DNA of 64,000 bases from Lentzea waywayandensis (GTDB taxonomy: Bacteria > Actinomycetota > Actinomycetes > Mycobacteriales > Pseudonocardiaceae): positions 558,001 through 622,000 of the forward strand of contig NZ_FOYL01000005.1 in NCBI RefSeq assembly GCF_900115955.1, read 5' to 3'. Each line of letters begins with the position of its first letter. Within the stretch, counting starts at the first letter, position 1. The translations under genes were made by a program, and so were the position numbers. Below, one piece after another: positions 25,387-34,149 of the stretch. Under the pieces are notes generated by a model. That model saw only the letters and a program-made list of their open reading frames with translations. It was not told the DNA's origin and ran no database searches.

Positions 25387-25893
25387 TCAAACCTCAGCGG
25401 CGAGCGTGTCCGCGAGCGAGATAACGCCCGCCCGGATCTCGGCGGCCTTCATGCCCTGGGCCAGCAGGAACTCGATGTGCTCGCCCCGCAGCACGGCCAG
25501 CACGGTGTGCGCCTTGAACGTCGAGCCGACCAACCGGGCCAGCCGCTCGACGGTGATCCGGAAGTTGCCCTCGCAGCTGCGCACCGTCGTCCGCTCCACG
25601 GCGATGACCAGCGGCAACGACGCCAGCACGTGGTCGAACAGCGTGCCGGCGAACTCTCCGGCGGAGCGGCACTCCAACGACGCGGTCTGGATCCACGAGG
25701 CTGCCGTCTCGTCGACCACCGCCCTGACCAGGCCCGCCTTGTCGCCGAACCGCCGGAACACGGTGCCCTTGCCGACGCCCGCCGCCAGCGCCACGTCCTC
25801 CACCGACACGGCGTCGATGCCGCGCTCACCGATCAGCCGGGTGGCGGCCACCAGGATCGCGGCCCGGTTGCGGGCGGCATCGGCACGTTCCAA
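25387..25893 (-). CDS. TetR family repressor
   Basis: 168 residues with an N-terminal helix-turn-helix: AAILVAATRLIGERGIDAVSVEDVALAAGVGKGTVFRRFGDK. The C-terminal helical domain would bind an unknown inducer. TTG at 25893 is chosen because AAGGGAG lies 6 nt upstream; GTG 25911 is an alternative without a ribosome site. It is divergent from the quinone oxidoreductase gene across two palindromes, so it very likely represses both itself and that gene. Confidence 0.9.
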   Translation of the reverse strand: MERADAARNRAAILVAATRLIGERGIDAVSVEDVALAAGVGKGTVFRRFGDKAGLVRAVVDETAASWIQTASLECRSAGEFAGTLFDHVLASLPLVIAVERTTVRSCEGNFRITVERLARLVGSTFKAHTVLAVLRGEHIEFLLAQGMKAAEIRAGVISLADTLAAEV

Positions 25894-25904
25894 CGAACTC
25901 TCCC

Positions 25905-25935
25905 TTGACACAAGCGGACCGGCAGTCCGTATTCT
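25905..25935 (+). promoter_or_regulatory. promoter of quinone oxidoreductase
   Basis: TTGACA at 25905-25910 and TATTCT at 25930-25935 are near-consensus -35 and -10 boxes with a 19-bp spacer. The spacer holds the first TetR palindrome and the second lies at the expected start of transcription. Confidence 0.6.
25915..25929. promoter_or_regulatory. TetR operator O1
   Basis: CGGACCGGCAGTCCG, a 7-1-7 palindrome with one mismatch, inside the -35/-10 spacer of the oxidoreductase promoter. Same design as O2, with centres 27 bp apart. Confidence 0.75.
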
Positions 25936-25941
25936 AGCAAC

Positions 25942-25956
25942 CGGACCGACGGTCCG
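25942..25956. promoter_or_regulatory. TetR operator O2
   Basis: CGGACCGACGGTCCG, a perfect 7-1-7 palindrome 18 bp before the oxidoreductase start and upstream of tetR. Binding here and at O1 would block transcription both ways. Confidence 0.8.
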
Positions 25957-25973
25957 CTTACTGGGGGGCAACG

Positions 25974-26807
25974 ATGAAGGCAGTGCGGTTCCACGAGTTC
26001 GGCGGGCCCGAGGTGTTGAAGGTCGAGGAGGTCCCGGATCCGACCGGCGACGCGCTCGTCGACGTCACCGCGATCGGCCTCAACTACGGCGAGACGGTGA
26101 TCCGCCGGGGCAAGGGCAGGGAGCTGTTCCCGTGGTATCCGGGGCCGTCGCTCCCCGCCACGCTCGGCTCGGAAGTCGTTGGCACCACAGGAGAAGGCCG
26201 ACGCGTCATGGGCGTGCCGCGCGACGGCGCCTATGCCACGAAGGCCGTCATCGAGCACCCGATCGACGTGCCCGACGACGTGAGCGACCACGAGGCCCTC
26301 GCTCTGCTGCTGCAAGGCACCACAGCGGTCGCGGCGGCCAAGGCGGCACGCATCCGGCCGGGTGACCGGGTGCTCGTGGAGGCGGCGTCCGGTGGCGTCG
26401 GCAGCCTGCTCGTGCAGCTCGCGGAACGGGCGGGCGCGACCGTGCTCGCGGCGTCCAGCAAGGGCGGTCTCGGCTACGACTGGGACGGCCTCGAACCGGT
26501 CGACGTCGTCTTCGAGTCCATCGGCGGCACGGTCGGGAAGAGCGCGTTCGAGCTGCTCAAGGACGGTGTCGGCCGCATGGTCGTGTTCGGGTACGCGAGT
26601 GGCGAACCGCTGGACGTCACGGCGAGCGACATCTTCCGCAAGGGCGTCGCGGTCATGGGTCTGCCCCGCGACACCACGCCAGAAGAAGTGTTCGAGCTAC
26701 AGCTCAAGCCGAACCTCGGCGACGTCTACCGGCTCGACGAGATCGCCGAAGCACACAAAGCACTCGAAGCCCGCACGACGACAGGCAAGCTCATCGCGCG
26801 ACCGTGA
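25974..26807 (+). CDS. quinone oxidoreductase-type MDR reductase
   Basis: 277 residues, medium-chain reductase family without the zinc ligands: N-terminal GroES-like domain (MKAVRFHEFGGPEVLKVEEV) and Rossmann domain with VLVEAASGGVGSLLVQLA binding NADPH. It is somewhat shorter than the usual ~320 residues: the segment after the Rossmann glycine motif is compressed (AASSKGGLGYDWDGLEPVDVV). Likely reduces quinones or reactive carbonyls when the TetR repressor is released. Its last 17 bp overlap the end of the convergent P450 gene. Confidence 0.88.
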   Translation: MKAVRFHEFGGPEVLKVEEVPDPTGDALVDVTAIGLNYGETVIRRGKGRELFPWYPGPSLPATLGSEVVGTTGEGRRVMGVPRDGAYATKAVIEHPIDVPDDVSDHEALALLLQGTTAVAAAKAARIRPGDRVLVEAASGGVGSLLVQLAERAGATVLAASSKGGLGYDWDGLEPVDVVFESIGGTVGKSAFELLKDGVGRMVVFGYASGEPLDVTASDIFRKGVAVMGLPRDTTPEEVFELQLKPNLGDVYRLDEIAEAHKALEARTTTGKLIARP

Positions 26808-27861
26808 CCGACCGGGGCGCCCGGAACGACAGCAGCCGAAGCCACTCCGGCTCCGAGCCGTCCAGCCGCAACGACGGCTCGTGCTCAGCCACCGTTCGCA
26901 ACGTCACCGCGGCCTCCAGCCGAGCCAGCCCGGCACCGAGGCAGAAGTGACGGCCGTACCCGAACGCCAGGTGACGCGGGTCAGTTTCCTTACCGCTCAA
27001 CAACAACACGAGCTCCGCACCGGCAGGCACCCGCACACCCGACAGCACGACATCACGCGCGGTCAGCCGCCGCCAGGTCACCACGGGCGTCTCGGTCCGC
27101 AGCACGTCCTCGACGAACGCCTCGGCCACACCAGGCGAACCCAGACGCGCCCACAACGCGCGGTCCTGCAACGCACGACGCAACGCCGTGGACAACAACT
27201 GGGTCGTCGTCTCCTGACCGGCGATCAGCAGGAAGTAACAGAGACCGGCGGAGTCCTCAGCGGACACTCCGGCATCGGCCAGCGCGCAGAACAGTTCGCC
27301 GTCACGGGCGTGGTAGCGCTTGATCAGCCACTGGTGGAAGTCGCCGACGTCGTCGACCAGCTCCAGCTGCCGTTCGCGGGTGATGTCGCCCCAGAAGAAC
27401 TCCAGCGACCCGGAGCTCCAGCGCTTCAACGTCGGGATGTCGACGTTCTCCAACCCCAGCAGGTCCATCAGCACGATCGCCGGCAGGTCCCACGCGAGCG
27501 AGCGCACGAGATCCGTGCCACCCAGCCGTTCCAAAACGAGGGACCGGATGCGAGGCTCCGCAGCGGCAACGCGGACCGGCGTGAAGAACGAGGCGACGAG
27601 GCGGCGCAACTGAGCGTGCGAGTCAGAACCGTTGTTCGCCAGCGTCGGCGGCAGGGAGAAGCGGGCGCGAACCAAGGACCGCAGCGCGGCCGTGCCCACC
27701 GGAGTCACGGCGGTCAGGGCGTTGTCGGGCAGGTAGGTGACCGGATCGGCCAGCACGGCGCGCACGTCGTCGTAGGCCGACACCACCCAGCGTCCGCCGA
27801 GGAACTGCACCGGCGAGGTGAGTTCGGCGCGCGTGAAGGTGAACAGGTCCACGAGCGGCAC
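26791..27861 (-). CDS. cytochrome P450 (short form)
   Basis: 356 residues, against ~400 for bacterial P450s. The I-helix has AGQETT, the K-helix ExxR is in EDVLR, and the heme loop FGYGRHFCLGAGLAR has the Cys ligand. The shortfall lies in the N-terminal region and just before the heme loop, where KETDPRHLAFG replaces a longer segment. It should be an active monooxygenase needing external ferredoxin and reductase, neither encoded here. Starts with GTG 27861 without a ribosome site, 28 bp from the divergent bioF-like gene. Substrate unknown. Confidence 0.9.
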   Translation of the reverse strand: MPLVDLFTFTRAELTSPVQFLGGRWVVSAYDDVRAVLADPVTYLPDNALTAVTPVGTAALRSLVRARFSLPPTLANNGSDSHAQLRRLVASFFTPVRVAAAEPRIRSLVLERLGGTDLVRSLAWDLPAIVLMDLLGLENVDIPTLKRWSSGSLEFFWGDITRERQLELVDDVGDFHQWLIKRYHARDGELFCALADAGVSAEDSAGLCYFLLIAGQETTTQLLSTALRRALQDRALWARLGSPGVAEAFVEDVLRTETPVVTWRRLTARDVVLSGVRVPAGAELVLLLSGKETDPRHLAFGYGRHFCLGAGLARLEAAVTLRTVAEHEPSLRLDGSEPEWLRLLSFRAPRSVTVAR

Positions 27862-27889
27862 GCTAGCGGGCGGATGGGAGACTCAGGCG

Positions 27890-29089
27890 GTGACCGTGAG
27901 CACAACTGAGGCGATTTCCAGTGGTGGTGAGTCGACGTTCGACTGGATCGACGTCCGCTCTGAAGCGCGAGCCAAGGCTGGTCTGAGCCGGCGGCTGCGG
28001 CCGCGCACGTCGGACTCGACGGACCTCGACCTCGCGAGCAACGACTACCTGGGGCTCGCCAAGGACAAGCGCGTCGCGGGTGCCGCGGCCGCCGCCACGC
28101 TGAAGTGGGGTTCCGGTTCGACGGGATCGCGCCTGGTCACCGGCTCGACGGAGCTGCACGCCGAGCTGGAGTTCGAGCTCGCGAACTTCTGCGGCTCGCA
28201 GTCCGCGCTGGTGTTCAGCAGCGGGTACATGGCGAACCTCGCCGCGGTCACGGCGCTGACGGGGCCCGGCACGGCGATCGTCGCGGACCAGCACATCCAC
28301 GCCTCGCTGATCGACGGCACGCGCCTGTCGAAGGCCGACGTCGTCGTCGCGGACCACTGCGACGTCGGCAAGGTCCGGCACGCGCTGGAGACCCGCGGCA
28401 AGCGGCGCGCGATCGTCGTCACGGACTCGGTGTTCAGCGTCGACGGCGACATCGCCCCGCTCAGCGAACTGCACGAGGCCTGCCGCGCGACCGGTGCGGC
28501 GCTGGTCGTGGACGACGCGCACGGCCTCGGTGTCGTCGGGCCCGGTGGCCGGGGCGCGGTGGCCGCGGCGGGCATCATCAAGGCGCCGGACGTGATCACC
28601 ACGCTGACGCTGAGCAAGTCGCTGGGCGCGCAGGGCGGTGCGGTGCTCGGCCCGAGCCGGGTGATCAAGCACCTGATCGACACCGCGCGCCCGTTCATCT
28701 TCGACACCGGCCTCGCGCCGAGCAGCGTGGCGGCGGCGCTCGCGGCGATCAAGATCCTGCGCGAGGAGCCGGACCGTCCCGAACGGGCGCTGACCGTGGC
28801 GCACGACCTGAGCCACCGGCTGAAGGAAGCCGGTTTCCAGGTCAGCACGCCGACCGCGGCCGTGGTGAGCGTCCGTGCGCCATCGCCGGAGCAGGCGTTC
28901 CAGTGGGCCGAGAACTGCCGCACGAGCGGCGTCGTCGTCGGGTGCTTCCGGCCGCCGTCGGTGCCGGACCAGATCAGCAGGCTGCGGCTAACCGCGCGCG
29001 CCGATCTGACCGAGGCCGACATCGAGCGCGCGGTGCGCGTGATCAGGGAGAGCGCCGCATCCGCAGGTGTGGAATCCCGTCCTCGATGA
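27890..29089 (+). CDS. bioF: 8-amino-7-oxononanoate synthase (alpha-oxoamine synthase)
   Basis: 399 residues. PLP alpha-oxoamine synthase features: LASNDYLGLA, GSGSTGSRLVTGS, VVDDAHGLGVVG and the Schiff-base Lys in TLTLSKSLGAQGG. BioF condenses pimeloyl-thioester with alanine in biotin synthesis. GTG 27890 is chosen for GGGAG 9 nt upstream. No other bio gene adjoins it, so a different acyl-CoA substrate is possible. The last 47 bp overlap the convergent acetyltransferase gene. Confidence 0.87.
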   Translation: MTVSTTEAISSGGESTFDWIDVRSEARAKAGLSRRLRPRTSDSTDLDLASNDYLGLAKDKRVAGAAAAATLKWGSGSTGSRLVTGSTELHAELEFELANFCGSQSALVFSSGYMANLAAVTALTGPGTAIVADQHIHASLIDGTRLSKADVVVADHCDVGKVRHALETRGKRRAIVVTDSVFSVDGDIAPLSELHEACRATGAALVVDDAHGLGVVGPGGRGAVAAAGIIKAPDVITTLTLSKSLGAQGGAVLGPSRVIKHLIDTARPFIFDTGLAPSSVAAALAAIKILREEPDRPERALTVAHDLSHRLKEAGFQVSTPTAAVVSVRAPSPEQAFQWAENCRTSGVVVGCFRPPSVPDQISRLRLTARADLTEADIERAVRVIRESAASAGVESRPR

Positions 29090-29501
29090 ACTCGGTGCCC
29101 TCGGCGACGAACCCGAAGGACGCGTAGAAGTCGGCGACGTACGTCTGCGCGTCGAGCACTGACGGCGCGGTGCCGATGTCCACGAGCGCGGCCTGCATCA
29201 GGCGACGGCTGTAGCCGCGGCCGCGGGCCATGCGCGCGGTGGCGACGCGTCCGACGCGGAACGTGCCGTCTGCCTCCTCGAGCAGTCGCAGGTACGCGAG
29301 CGGCTCGTGCGATCCTTCGGACTCCAACCAGAAGTGCCGCGTCCCCTGGGCGAGATCGTGGCCGTCCACGTCGGCGTAGACGCAGTTCTGTTCCACGACG
29401 AAAACGTCCTGACGCAGCCGCAAGATCGCGTAGAGCTGGGCGGGGCTCAGGTCGAGCCCCCACTGACGGCGCAGGGTCGCCGGAAACTGTGTGGTTCGCA
29501 C
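29043..29501 (-). CDS. GNAT acetyltransferase, ElaA type
   Basis: 152 residues. LYAILRLRQDVFVVEQNCVYADVDGHDL is the ElaA-type beginning, and VGRVATARMARGRGYSRRLM carries the acetyl-CoA-binding R/Q-x-x-G-x-G/A motif. Acceptor unknown. The frame is open to 29669 through the upstream protease gene; GTG 29501 is the only start giving the normal family length. It lies 13 bp after the protease stop and is probably translated from the same mRNA. Confidence 0.85.
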   Translation of the reverse strand: MRTTQFPATLRRQWGLDLSPAQLYAILRLRQDVFVVEQNCVYADVDGHDLAQGTRHFWLESEGSHEPLAYLRLLEEADGTFRVGRVATARMARGRGYSRRLMQAALVDIGTAPSVLDAQTYVADFYASFGFVAEGTEFIEDGIPHLRMRRSP

Positions 29502-29514
29502 CTGGTCGTGGATA

Positions 29515-30249
29515 TCAGAAGCCCAGCGTCTGCCGGTAGTGAGCGAGCCGGGTGTAGACACCAGGTTCATCTGCCCGTGCGCAGCCGCGGCCGAACGACA
29601 CGACGCCCGCGAGCCTGCCGCGCACCACGAGCGGCCCGCCCGAGTCGCCGGTGCAGGCGTCCCGGCCACCGCGCCCGGCGCACAGCATCGCGCCCGGCCG
29701 GTAGTCCGGTTCCTTCAGCAGGCACTCGGAGTCGGACAGGATCGGCACCGTCACCTTGCGCAGCGTCATGGCGGGCGGGGTGTTCTCGGCGGTACGGCCC
29801 CAGCCGAGCACCACTCCGTCGTCACCGACCTCGCCGAGCGAGATCGTCCGGTACGGCACGGGGCTCGCGAGCGTCAGGATCGCCACGTCGTCGCCCTTGG
29901 TGACCTCGACGTACTCGGGGTGCCGCCACACGCTCGCGACCGCCGCGTCGACACCCTCACCCCTGTTCCGCAGGTCGGTGCGGCCGGCGACCACGCGCAG
30001 CTGCTCGGCGGGGCGCTGGTTCTTGCCGAACACGCCCTTGAGCGTCACGCAGTGCGCGGCCGTCATGACCTTGTCCGGGGCGACGAGCGCGCCACCGCAG
30101 ATCAGCTGACCGTCCGTGGTGGTGATCGCCACAACCCACGGGGTGTCGGCCACCCGCGCGGGTGTCCCCCCAACGATCGCATCAGCGGACGAACCACCGC
30201 TGACCAGCGCGATCACCGCTACCAGCACGGCACACCGCTTACCCCTCAC
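29515..30249 (-). CDS. secreted trypsin-like serine protease (S1)
   Basis: 244 residues. Signal peptide to ~Ala24 leading almost directly into the mature start IVGG (residue 25), so there is practically no propeptide. Triad: His66, Asp121, Ser203 (TGDSGGP); the S1-pocket Asp is six residues before the Ser, predicting Lys/Arg specificity. Cys pairs are those of bacterial trypsins. An acetyltransferase gene follows 13 bp downstream. Confidence 0.92.
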   Translation of the reverse strand: MRGKRCAVLVAVIALVSGGSSADAIVGGTPARVADTPWVVAITTTDGQLICGGALVAPDKVMTAAHCVTLKGVFGKNQRPAEQLRVVAGRTDLRNRGEGVDAAVASVWRHPEYVEVTKGDDVAILTLASPVPYRTISLGEVGDDGVVLGWGRTAENTPPAMTLRKVTVPILSDSECLLKEPDYRPGAMLCAGRGGRDACTGDSGGPLVVRGRLAGVVSFGRGCARADEPGVYTRLAHYRQTLGF

Positions 30250-30397
30250 GGACCACTCCTCGTTGCGCCAGGTGGACGATCGGTCACCAACGGTAGCGAT
30301 CGCGCTAGGACGGCGTCAAAACCGAAGATTCTCGTGTTAGTGTCGCGTCAAGCCGGAGATTTTGCGGCCAGTGTCATAGATCACGGGGGTATGTACG

Positions 30398-31006
30398 GTG
30401 TTGTTCGACTTCGGCCAGGTTCCGGCCTTTCTCATCGCATGCGCGGTCGTCATCGTGACCCCCGGTGTTGACGCCTTCCTGTTGCTGCGCACGTCACTGC
30501 GCTCGGGCACCCGCGCCGGACTGCTCGCGCTGGGCGGCATTCACGCGGCCGCGGCGGTCCAGGTGGCGTTGGTGATCTCGGGCCTCGGAGTGGTGCTCGC
30601 GCGGTACCCGATGGTGCTCACGGCGCTGCGCTGGATCGGCGCCGGCTACCTGCTCTACCTGGCGATTTCCATCACGCGCGGGCTGATCAAGCGCTCCGGC
30701 GGCGAGCCGGAGGAGGTCATGAGCACGCGGCCGTTCCGGCAGGGCTTCCTGACCAACATCACGAACCCGAAGATGATCCTGTTCTCGCTCGCGTTCCTGC
30801 CACAGTTCATCGGATCGGGTGAACCGGCGCCTCAGCTCGCGATGCTCGCGGTCGTGTTCCTCGGACTCGCGGCGGTGTGGGAGCTGATGATCGTGCTGGC
30901 GGCCTCCCGCGTGGCCGGCAAGCTCAAGCGACCTGGTGTGACGACCGCGCTCGACGCTGTCTGCGCGGCCGTCTTCCTCACCATGTCGGTCGGACTGGTC
31001 CTCTAA
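30398..31006 (+). CDS. LysE/RhtB family amino-acid exporter
   Basis: 202 residues with about six hydrophobic segments. The family pattern is clear: TPGVDAFLLLRTSLRSGTRAGL near the N-terminus, GAGYLLYLAI in the third helix and GFLTNITNPKMILFSLAFLPQF in the middle. It should export an amino acid or related metabolite. GTG 30398 has GGGGG 8 nt upstream. Ends 5 bp from the end of the convergent lectin gene. Confidence 0.92.
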   Translation: MLFDFGQVPAFLIACAVVIVTPGVDAFLLLRTSLRSGTRAGLLALGGIHAAAAVQVALVISGLGVVLARYPMVLTALRWIGAGYLLYLAISITRGLIKRSGGEPEEVMSTRPFRQGFLTNITNPKMILFSLAFLPQFIGSGEPAPQLAMLAVVFLGLAAVWELMIVLAASRVAGKLKRPGVTTALDAVCAAVFLTMSVGLVL

Positions 31007-31011
31007 TCACC

Positions 31012-31920
31012 TCACGCGAGGTGCAGGTACCACCTCTGCGCCTGCGGGTTCCCGCTGAAGCCGCCCTTCGCGTACAGGCCCAGGTTGTCGGACACGCGCG
31101 TCAGATAGGTGCCCTTGTCGACGTTGCGGACCAGGTGACCGCCGAACACGTCGGGCCCCTCCAACCGCCACTGCTGCCCCGGATCGGTCGTGGCGCAGTC
31201 CCCGAGCAGGTCGAGGTCGAACCGCGCCCCCGGCTTGGGCCGCAGGCAGACGTCGCCCGCCCGGAACTGGAACGCGCCGCCACCGAGCTCGACCCGCTGG
31301 AACGCCGAGCCGGGACAGGGGCCCATGCGGGCGCCGTTGGCGCAGTAGTCGGTCAGCTCGACGGCCCACCAGCGGGAGTTCTCCAGGGTGACCGCGGCAC
31401 CGGTGGTGTCCGGCAACGGCGACACCGAGCCGACCTCGGTCACGACCCAGCGCTGGTGGTCGGTGTCCTGAGGCTCGTCCGTGATGATCTTGAGGTCGAG
31501 CACGTCGTACCAGGACGTGTCGGCGTACGAAGGCCAGGAGATGGCCAGCTTCAGCTTCGTCGCCCCGGACGCGTCGGTGACGAGTTCCCACCGCTGGTAC
31601 TCGTCGGTCTCGTCGCACGGGTTGGTGGCCAGGGAGCCCTGGCCGTCCACGCACCACCGGTCGGCGATGTTGCGCAGGAAGAACTGCCCGTTCGGCAGGC
31701 CGACCTTCTCCCAGCGCTGGTTCGCGGCGCCGGTGCAGCCGGCCGTCTCCACCACGAACGGATCGGGCGCGCCGGTCGTCATGCACTGGCCGCGCGCCAC
31801 GCTCTTCAGCTCGACGATCGGGTTCCCGGCGGGCTCGGCGCCCGCGGGAACTGTGGTCATTGCCCCCAGGGTGAGCGCGGCCGCGATGGCGGCGACGACA
31901 CCCAATGATCTTTTCCCCAT
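31012..31920 (-). CDS. secreted double ricin-type beta-trefoil lectin
   Basis: 302 residues. Signal peptide to ~Ala28. The rest contains regularly spaced QxW-type motifs of ricin B repeats (NQRW, YQRW, HQRW, FQRV, QQW, AQRW), consistent with two beta-trefoil domains and no catalytic domain. Probably a secreted carbohydrate-binding protein. No operon partner: divergent from the STAND regulator with 33 bp between starts. Confidence 0.82.
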   Translation of the reverse strand: MGKRSLGVVAAIAAALTLGAMTTVPAGAEPAGNPIVELKSVARGQCMTTGAPDPFVVETAGCTGAANQRWEKVGLPNGQFFLRNIADRWCVDGQGSLATNPCDETDEYQRWELVTDASGATKLKLAISWPSYADTSWYDVLDLKIITDEPQDTDHQRWVVTEVGSVSPLPDTTGAAVTLENSRWWAVELTDYCANGARMGPCPGSAFQRVELGGGAFQFRAGDVCLRPKPGARFDLDLLGDCATTDPGQQWRLEGPDVFGGHLVRNVDKGTYLTRVSDNLGLYAKGGFSGNPQAQRWYLHLA

Positions 31921-31953
31921 ACCCCCGCACGCTACGGACCTACGATCGAGTTC

Positions 31954-34149
31954 GTGGTGGATCGACTGCAGTCACTGCGCGCCGCGCTGGCCGCACGTCC
32001 CGGCGAGCCCGTGCCGTTCGACGTGCTGGCCGCCGAGGTGTGGCCGGACGAGCCGCCGATGCATCCACGCGCGGCGTTGCGGACGCTGGTCAGCCGGTTG
32101 CGCGGCACCGAGCAGGTGATCACCGAACCGACCGGGTACCGGCTGGTGCCGCGGCCGCCCGCGCCGTGCCAGCTGCCCGCGGACCTGCCGGATTTCGTCG
32201 GCCGACGAGAGGAGATCGCGCGGCTGGAGCTGATCGACGCGCCGGTTCGGGCCATCACCGGGCTGCCCGGCGTCGGCAAGACCGTGCTCGCGATCCGGGA
32301 GGCGCACCGGCTGCGGCCCGAGTTCCCGGACGGGCAGCTCTACGTCAACCTGCGCGGCTTCTCCACCGGGCCGTCGATGACGGTCGAGCAGGCGCTGGAA
32401 CGGTTCGTGAAGGCGCTGGGCGGCGGGCCGAACGACGACTACCAGGAGCTGCTGCGGAACCGGCGGGTGCTGGTGGTGCTCGACAACGCGACCGCCGAGG
32501 TGATCGAGCCCCTCCTGCCGGCCGCCCCCGGCTGCGCCGCGCTGGTCACGAGCCGCCAGGACCTGCCGCAGTTCGCGCAGGTCACCCTGTCCGTGCTGGC
32601 CGAGCAGGAGGCACGGGAGCTGCTCAAGGGCATGCGGGTCGACGGCGACACGGGCGAGCTGGTCAGGCTGTGCGGGCGGCTGCCGCTGGCGTTGCGGATC
32701 GCCGGGGCGAACCTCGCCGGGCGGCACCTGCCGGACTACGTCGAGGAACTGCGCGAGCACCGGCTTGAGGCGTTGGAGATCGAGGACGACGACACGGCCG
32801 TGCAGGCGACGTTCGACCTCTCCTACCGGAAGCTCTCACCGCGGGCGCGCAGGACGTTCGACTTCCTCGGCGCGGTGCCCGGCCCGGACATTCCGCGCGA
32901 CCTGGCCGGAGCGGCGACCGACGAGTTGGTCGCGGCGAATCTGGTGCAGCAGAACAACAATCGCTACCAGCTGCACGACCTCCTGCGTCTCTACGCGCAC
33001 GAACGGGCGACAGCGCAGGACCGGCAGACGGTGTTCGACTGGTACCTCAGGCGGGCCGACGGTGCCGAAGCCCGGTTGCAGGTCGGTTTCACCCGCCTGC
33101 TTCCGTCCACTTCGGACTCCGTCGCGTTCGCGGACCGCGAGGAGGCGATGGCCTGGTTCGAGGTGGAACGGCCGAACCTCGTCGCGCTCGCGCAGGAGCA
33201 GCCTGATGCGGCACTGGTCGTGGCTACGAGGCCGTTCCTGCTGCTCACCGGCCAGTACGGCGACCTGCGCACGATCGCGCGTGCCGCGTTGGACGGTGGC
33301 GAGACCGGGCAACGCGCGGCGGCGATGCGGGTGTGCCTCGCCTACCTCGACTGGCGGTCCGGCGAGCACCGGACGGCGATCGAGCACAGCGAGCGGGCCA
33401 TCGCCGAGTACCGCGCCGCCGGCGCGCAGGCTCCGGAGGCCACCGCGCTCAACACCCTCGCCGGGATCTACCACGACCTCGGCGACCTCGCCCGCGCCCG
33501 CGAGCACCTCGCGTCGGCGATCGAGCTCTACGGGCCCAATGGCATGCGAGCGCAGCTGATCGGCGGCCTCGGCAACCTCGGGCTGGTCGACCTGGAGCTC
33601 GGCGGGCTCTCCTCCGCCGAGGACGCGCTGCGCCGGTCCGTCGACCTGGCCAGGGGGATCGACGACTGGCAGCACCTCGCGAACGGCCTGAACAACCTCG
33701 GTGTGGTGCTCGCGGCCCGGCACCGGCACGCGGACGCGGAAGCCGCGTTCAGCGAGGCACTCGACCTGGCACGGCAGCACGGGCTGCGGCCGATCGAGAT
33801 GTCCGCACGGGTCGAGTACGCGGAGTTGCTCATCGCTGTCGGCCGCCGCGACGAAGCCCGTGACCACGCTGAACGCGCGCTCGAACTGGCGGGCGACGAC
33901 GACCTGTTCATCGAGGTCGACGCCGGCCTGGTGCTCGCGGAGGTCAACCGGTCGGTCGCCGAGTACGACGAGGTGCTGCGACGCGCGGCCGACGCCGGGT
34001 TCCGCATCATCGAGGTGCGCGCGCTGGCGGGCAAAGCCGCTCTGACGCAGGACGAAGCGTTGTACGACAAGGCGATCGAACGAGCGGAGAGCGCGGGACT
34101 GCGCTACCGGGCCGATCTGGTCAGGAGGCTGCGTTCAGGTACGTCGTGA
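31954..34149 (+). CDS. STAND regulator: winged helix + NB-ARC ATPase + TPR (AfsR/SARP-like, no BTAD)
   Basis: 731 residues. Residues 1-66 look like a short OmpR-type winged helix (LAAEVWPDEPPMHPRAALRTLVSRLR). The NB-ARC ATPase follows with P-loop GLPGVGKT (103-110), Walker B VLVVLDNA (~170) and GRLPLALRIAG. From ~420 to the end lie TPR-like repeats. The BTAD domain of true SARPs is absent. It probably senses a ligand or protein and activates nearby genes. Its last 29 bp overlap the end of the convergent DDSGGP protease gene. Confidence 0.85.
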   Translation: MVDRLQSLRAALAARPGEPVPFDVLAAEVWPDEPPMHPRAALRTLVSRLRGTEQVITEPTGYRLVPRPPAPCQLPADLPDFVGRREEIARLELIDAPVRAITGLPGVGKTVLAIREAHRLRPEFPDGQLYVNLRGFSTGPSMTVEQALERFVKALGGGPNDDYQELLRNRRVLVVLDNATAEVIEPLLPAAPGCAALVTSRQDLPQFAQVTLSVLAEQEARELLKGMRVDGDTGELVRLCGRLPLALRIAGANLAGRHLPDYVEELREHRLEALEIEDDDTAVQATFDLSYRKLSPRARRTFDFLGAVPGPDIPRDLAGAATDELVAANLVQQNNNRYQLHDLLRLYAHERATAQDRQTVFDWYLRRADGAEARLQVGFTRLLPSTSDSVAFADREEAMAWFEVERPNLVALAQEQPDAALVVATRPFLLLTGQYGDLRTIARAALDGGETGQRAAAMRVCLAYLDWRSGEHRTAIEHSERAIAEYRAAGAQAPEATALNTLAGIYHDLGDLARAREHLASAIELYGPNGMRAQLIGGLGNLGLVDLELGGLSSAEDALRRSVDLARGIDDWQHLANGLNNLGVVLAARHRHADAEAAFSEALDLARQHGLRPIEMSARVEYAELLIAVGRRDEARDHAERALELAGDDDLFIEVDAGLVLAEVNRSVAEYDEVLRRAADAGFRIIEVRALAGKAALTQDEALYDKAIERAESAGLRYRADLVRRLRSGTS

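Noticed and set aside
26791..29089. Small biosynthetic gene cluster (P450 + alpha-oxoamine synthase)
   Set aside because: The genes are divergent, with no ferredoxin, carrier protein or tailoring partner; adjacency alone is not enough.
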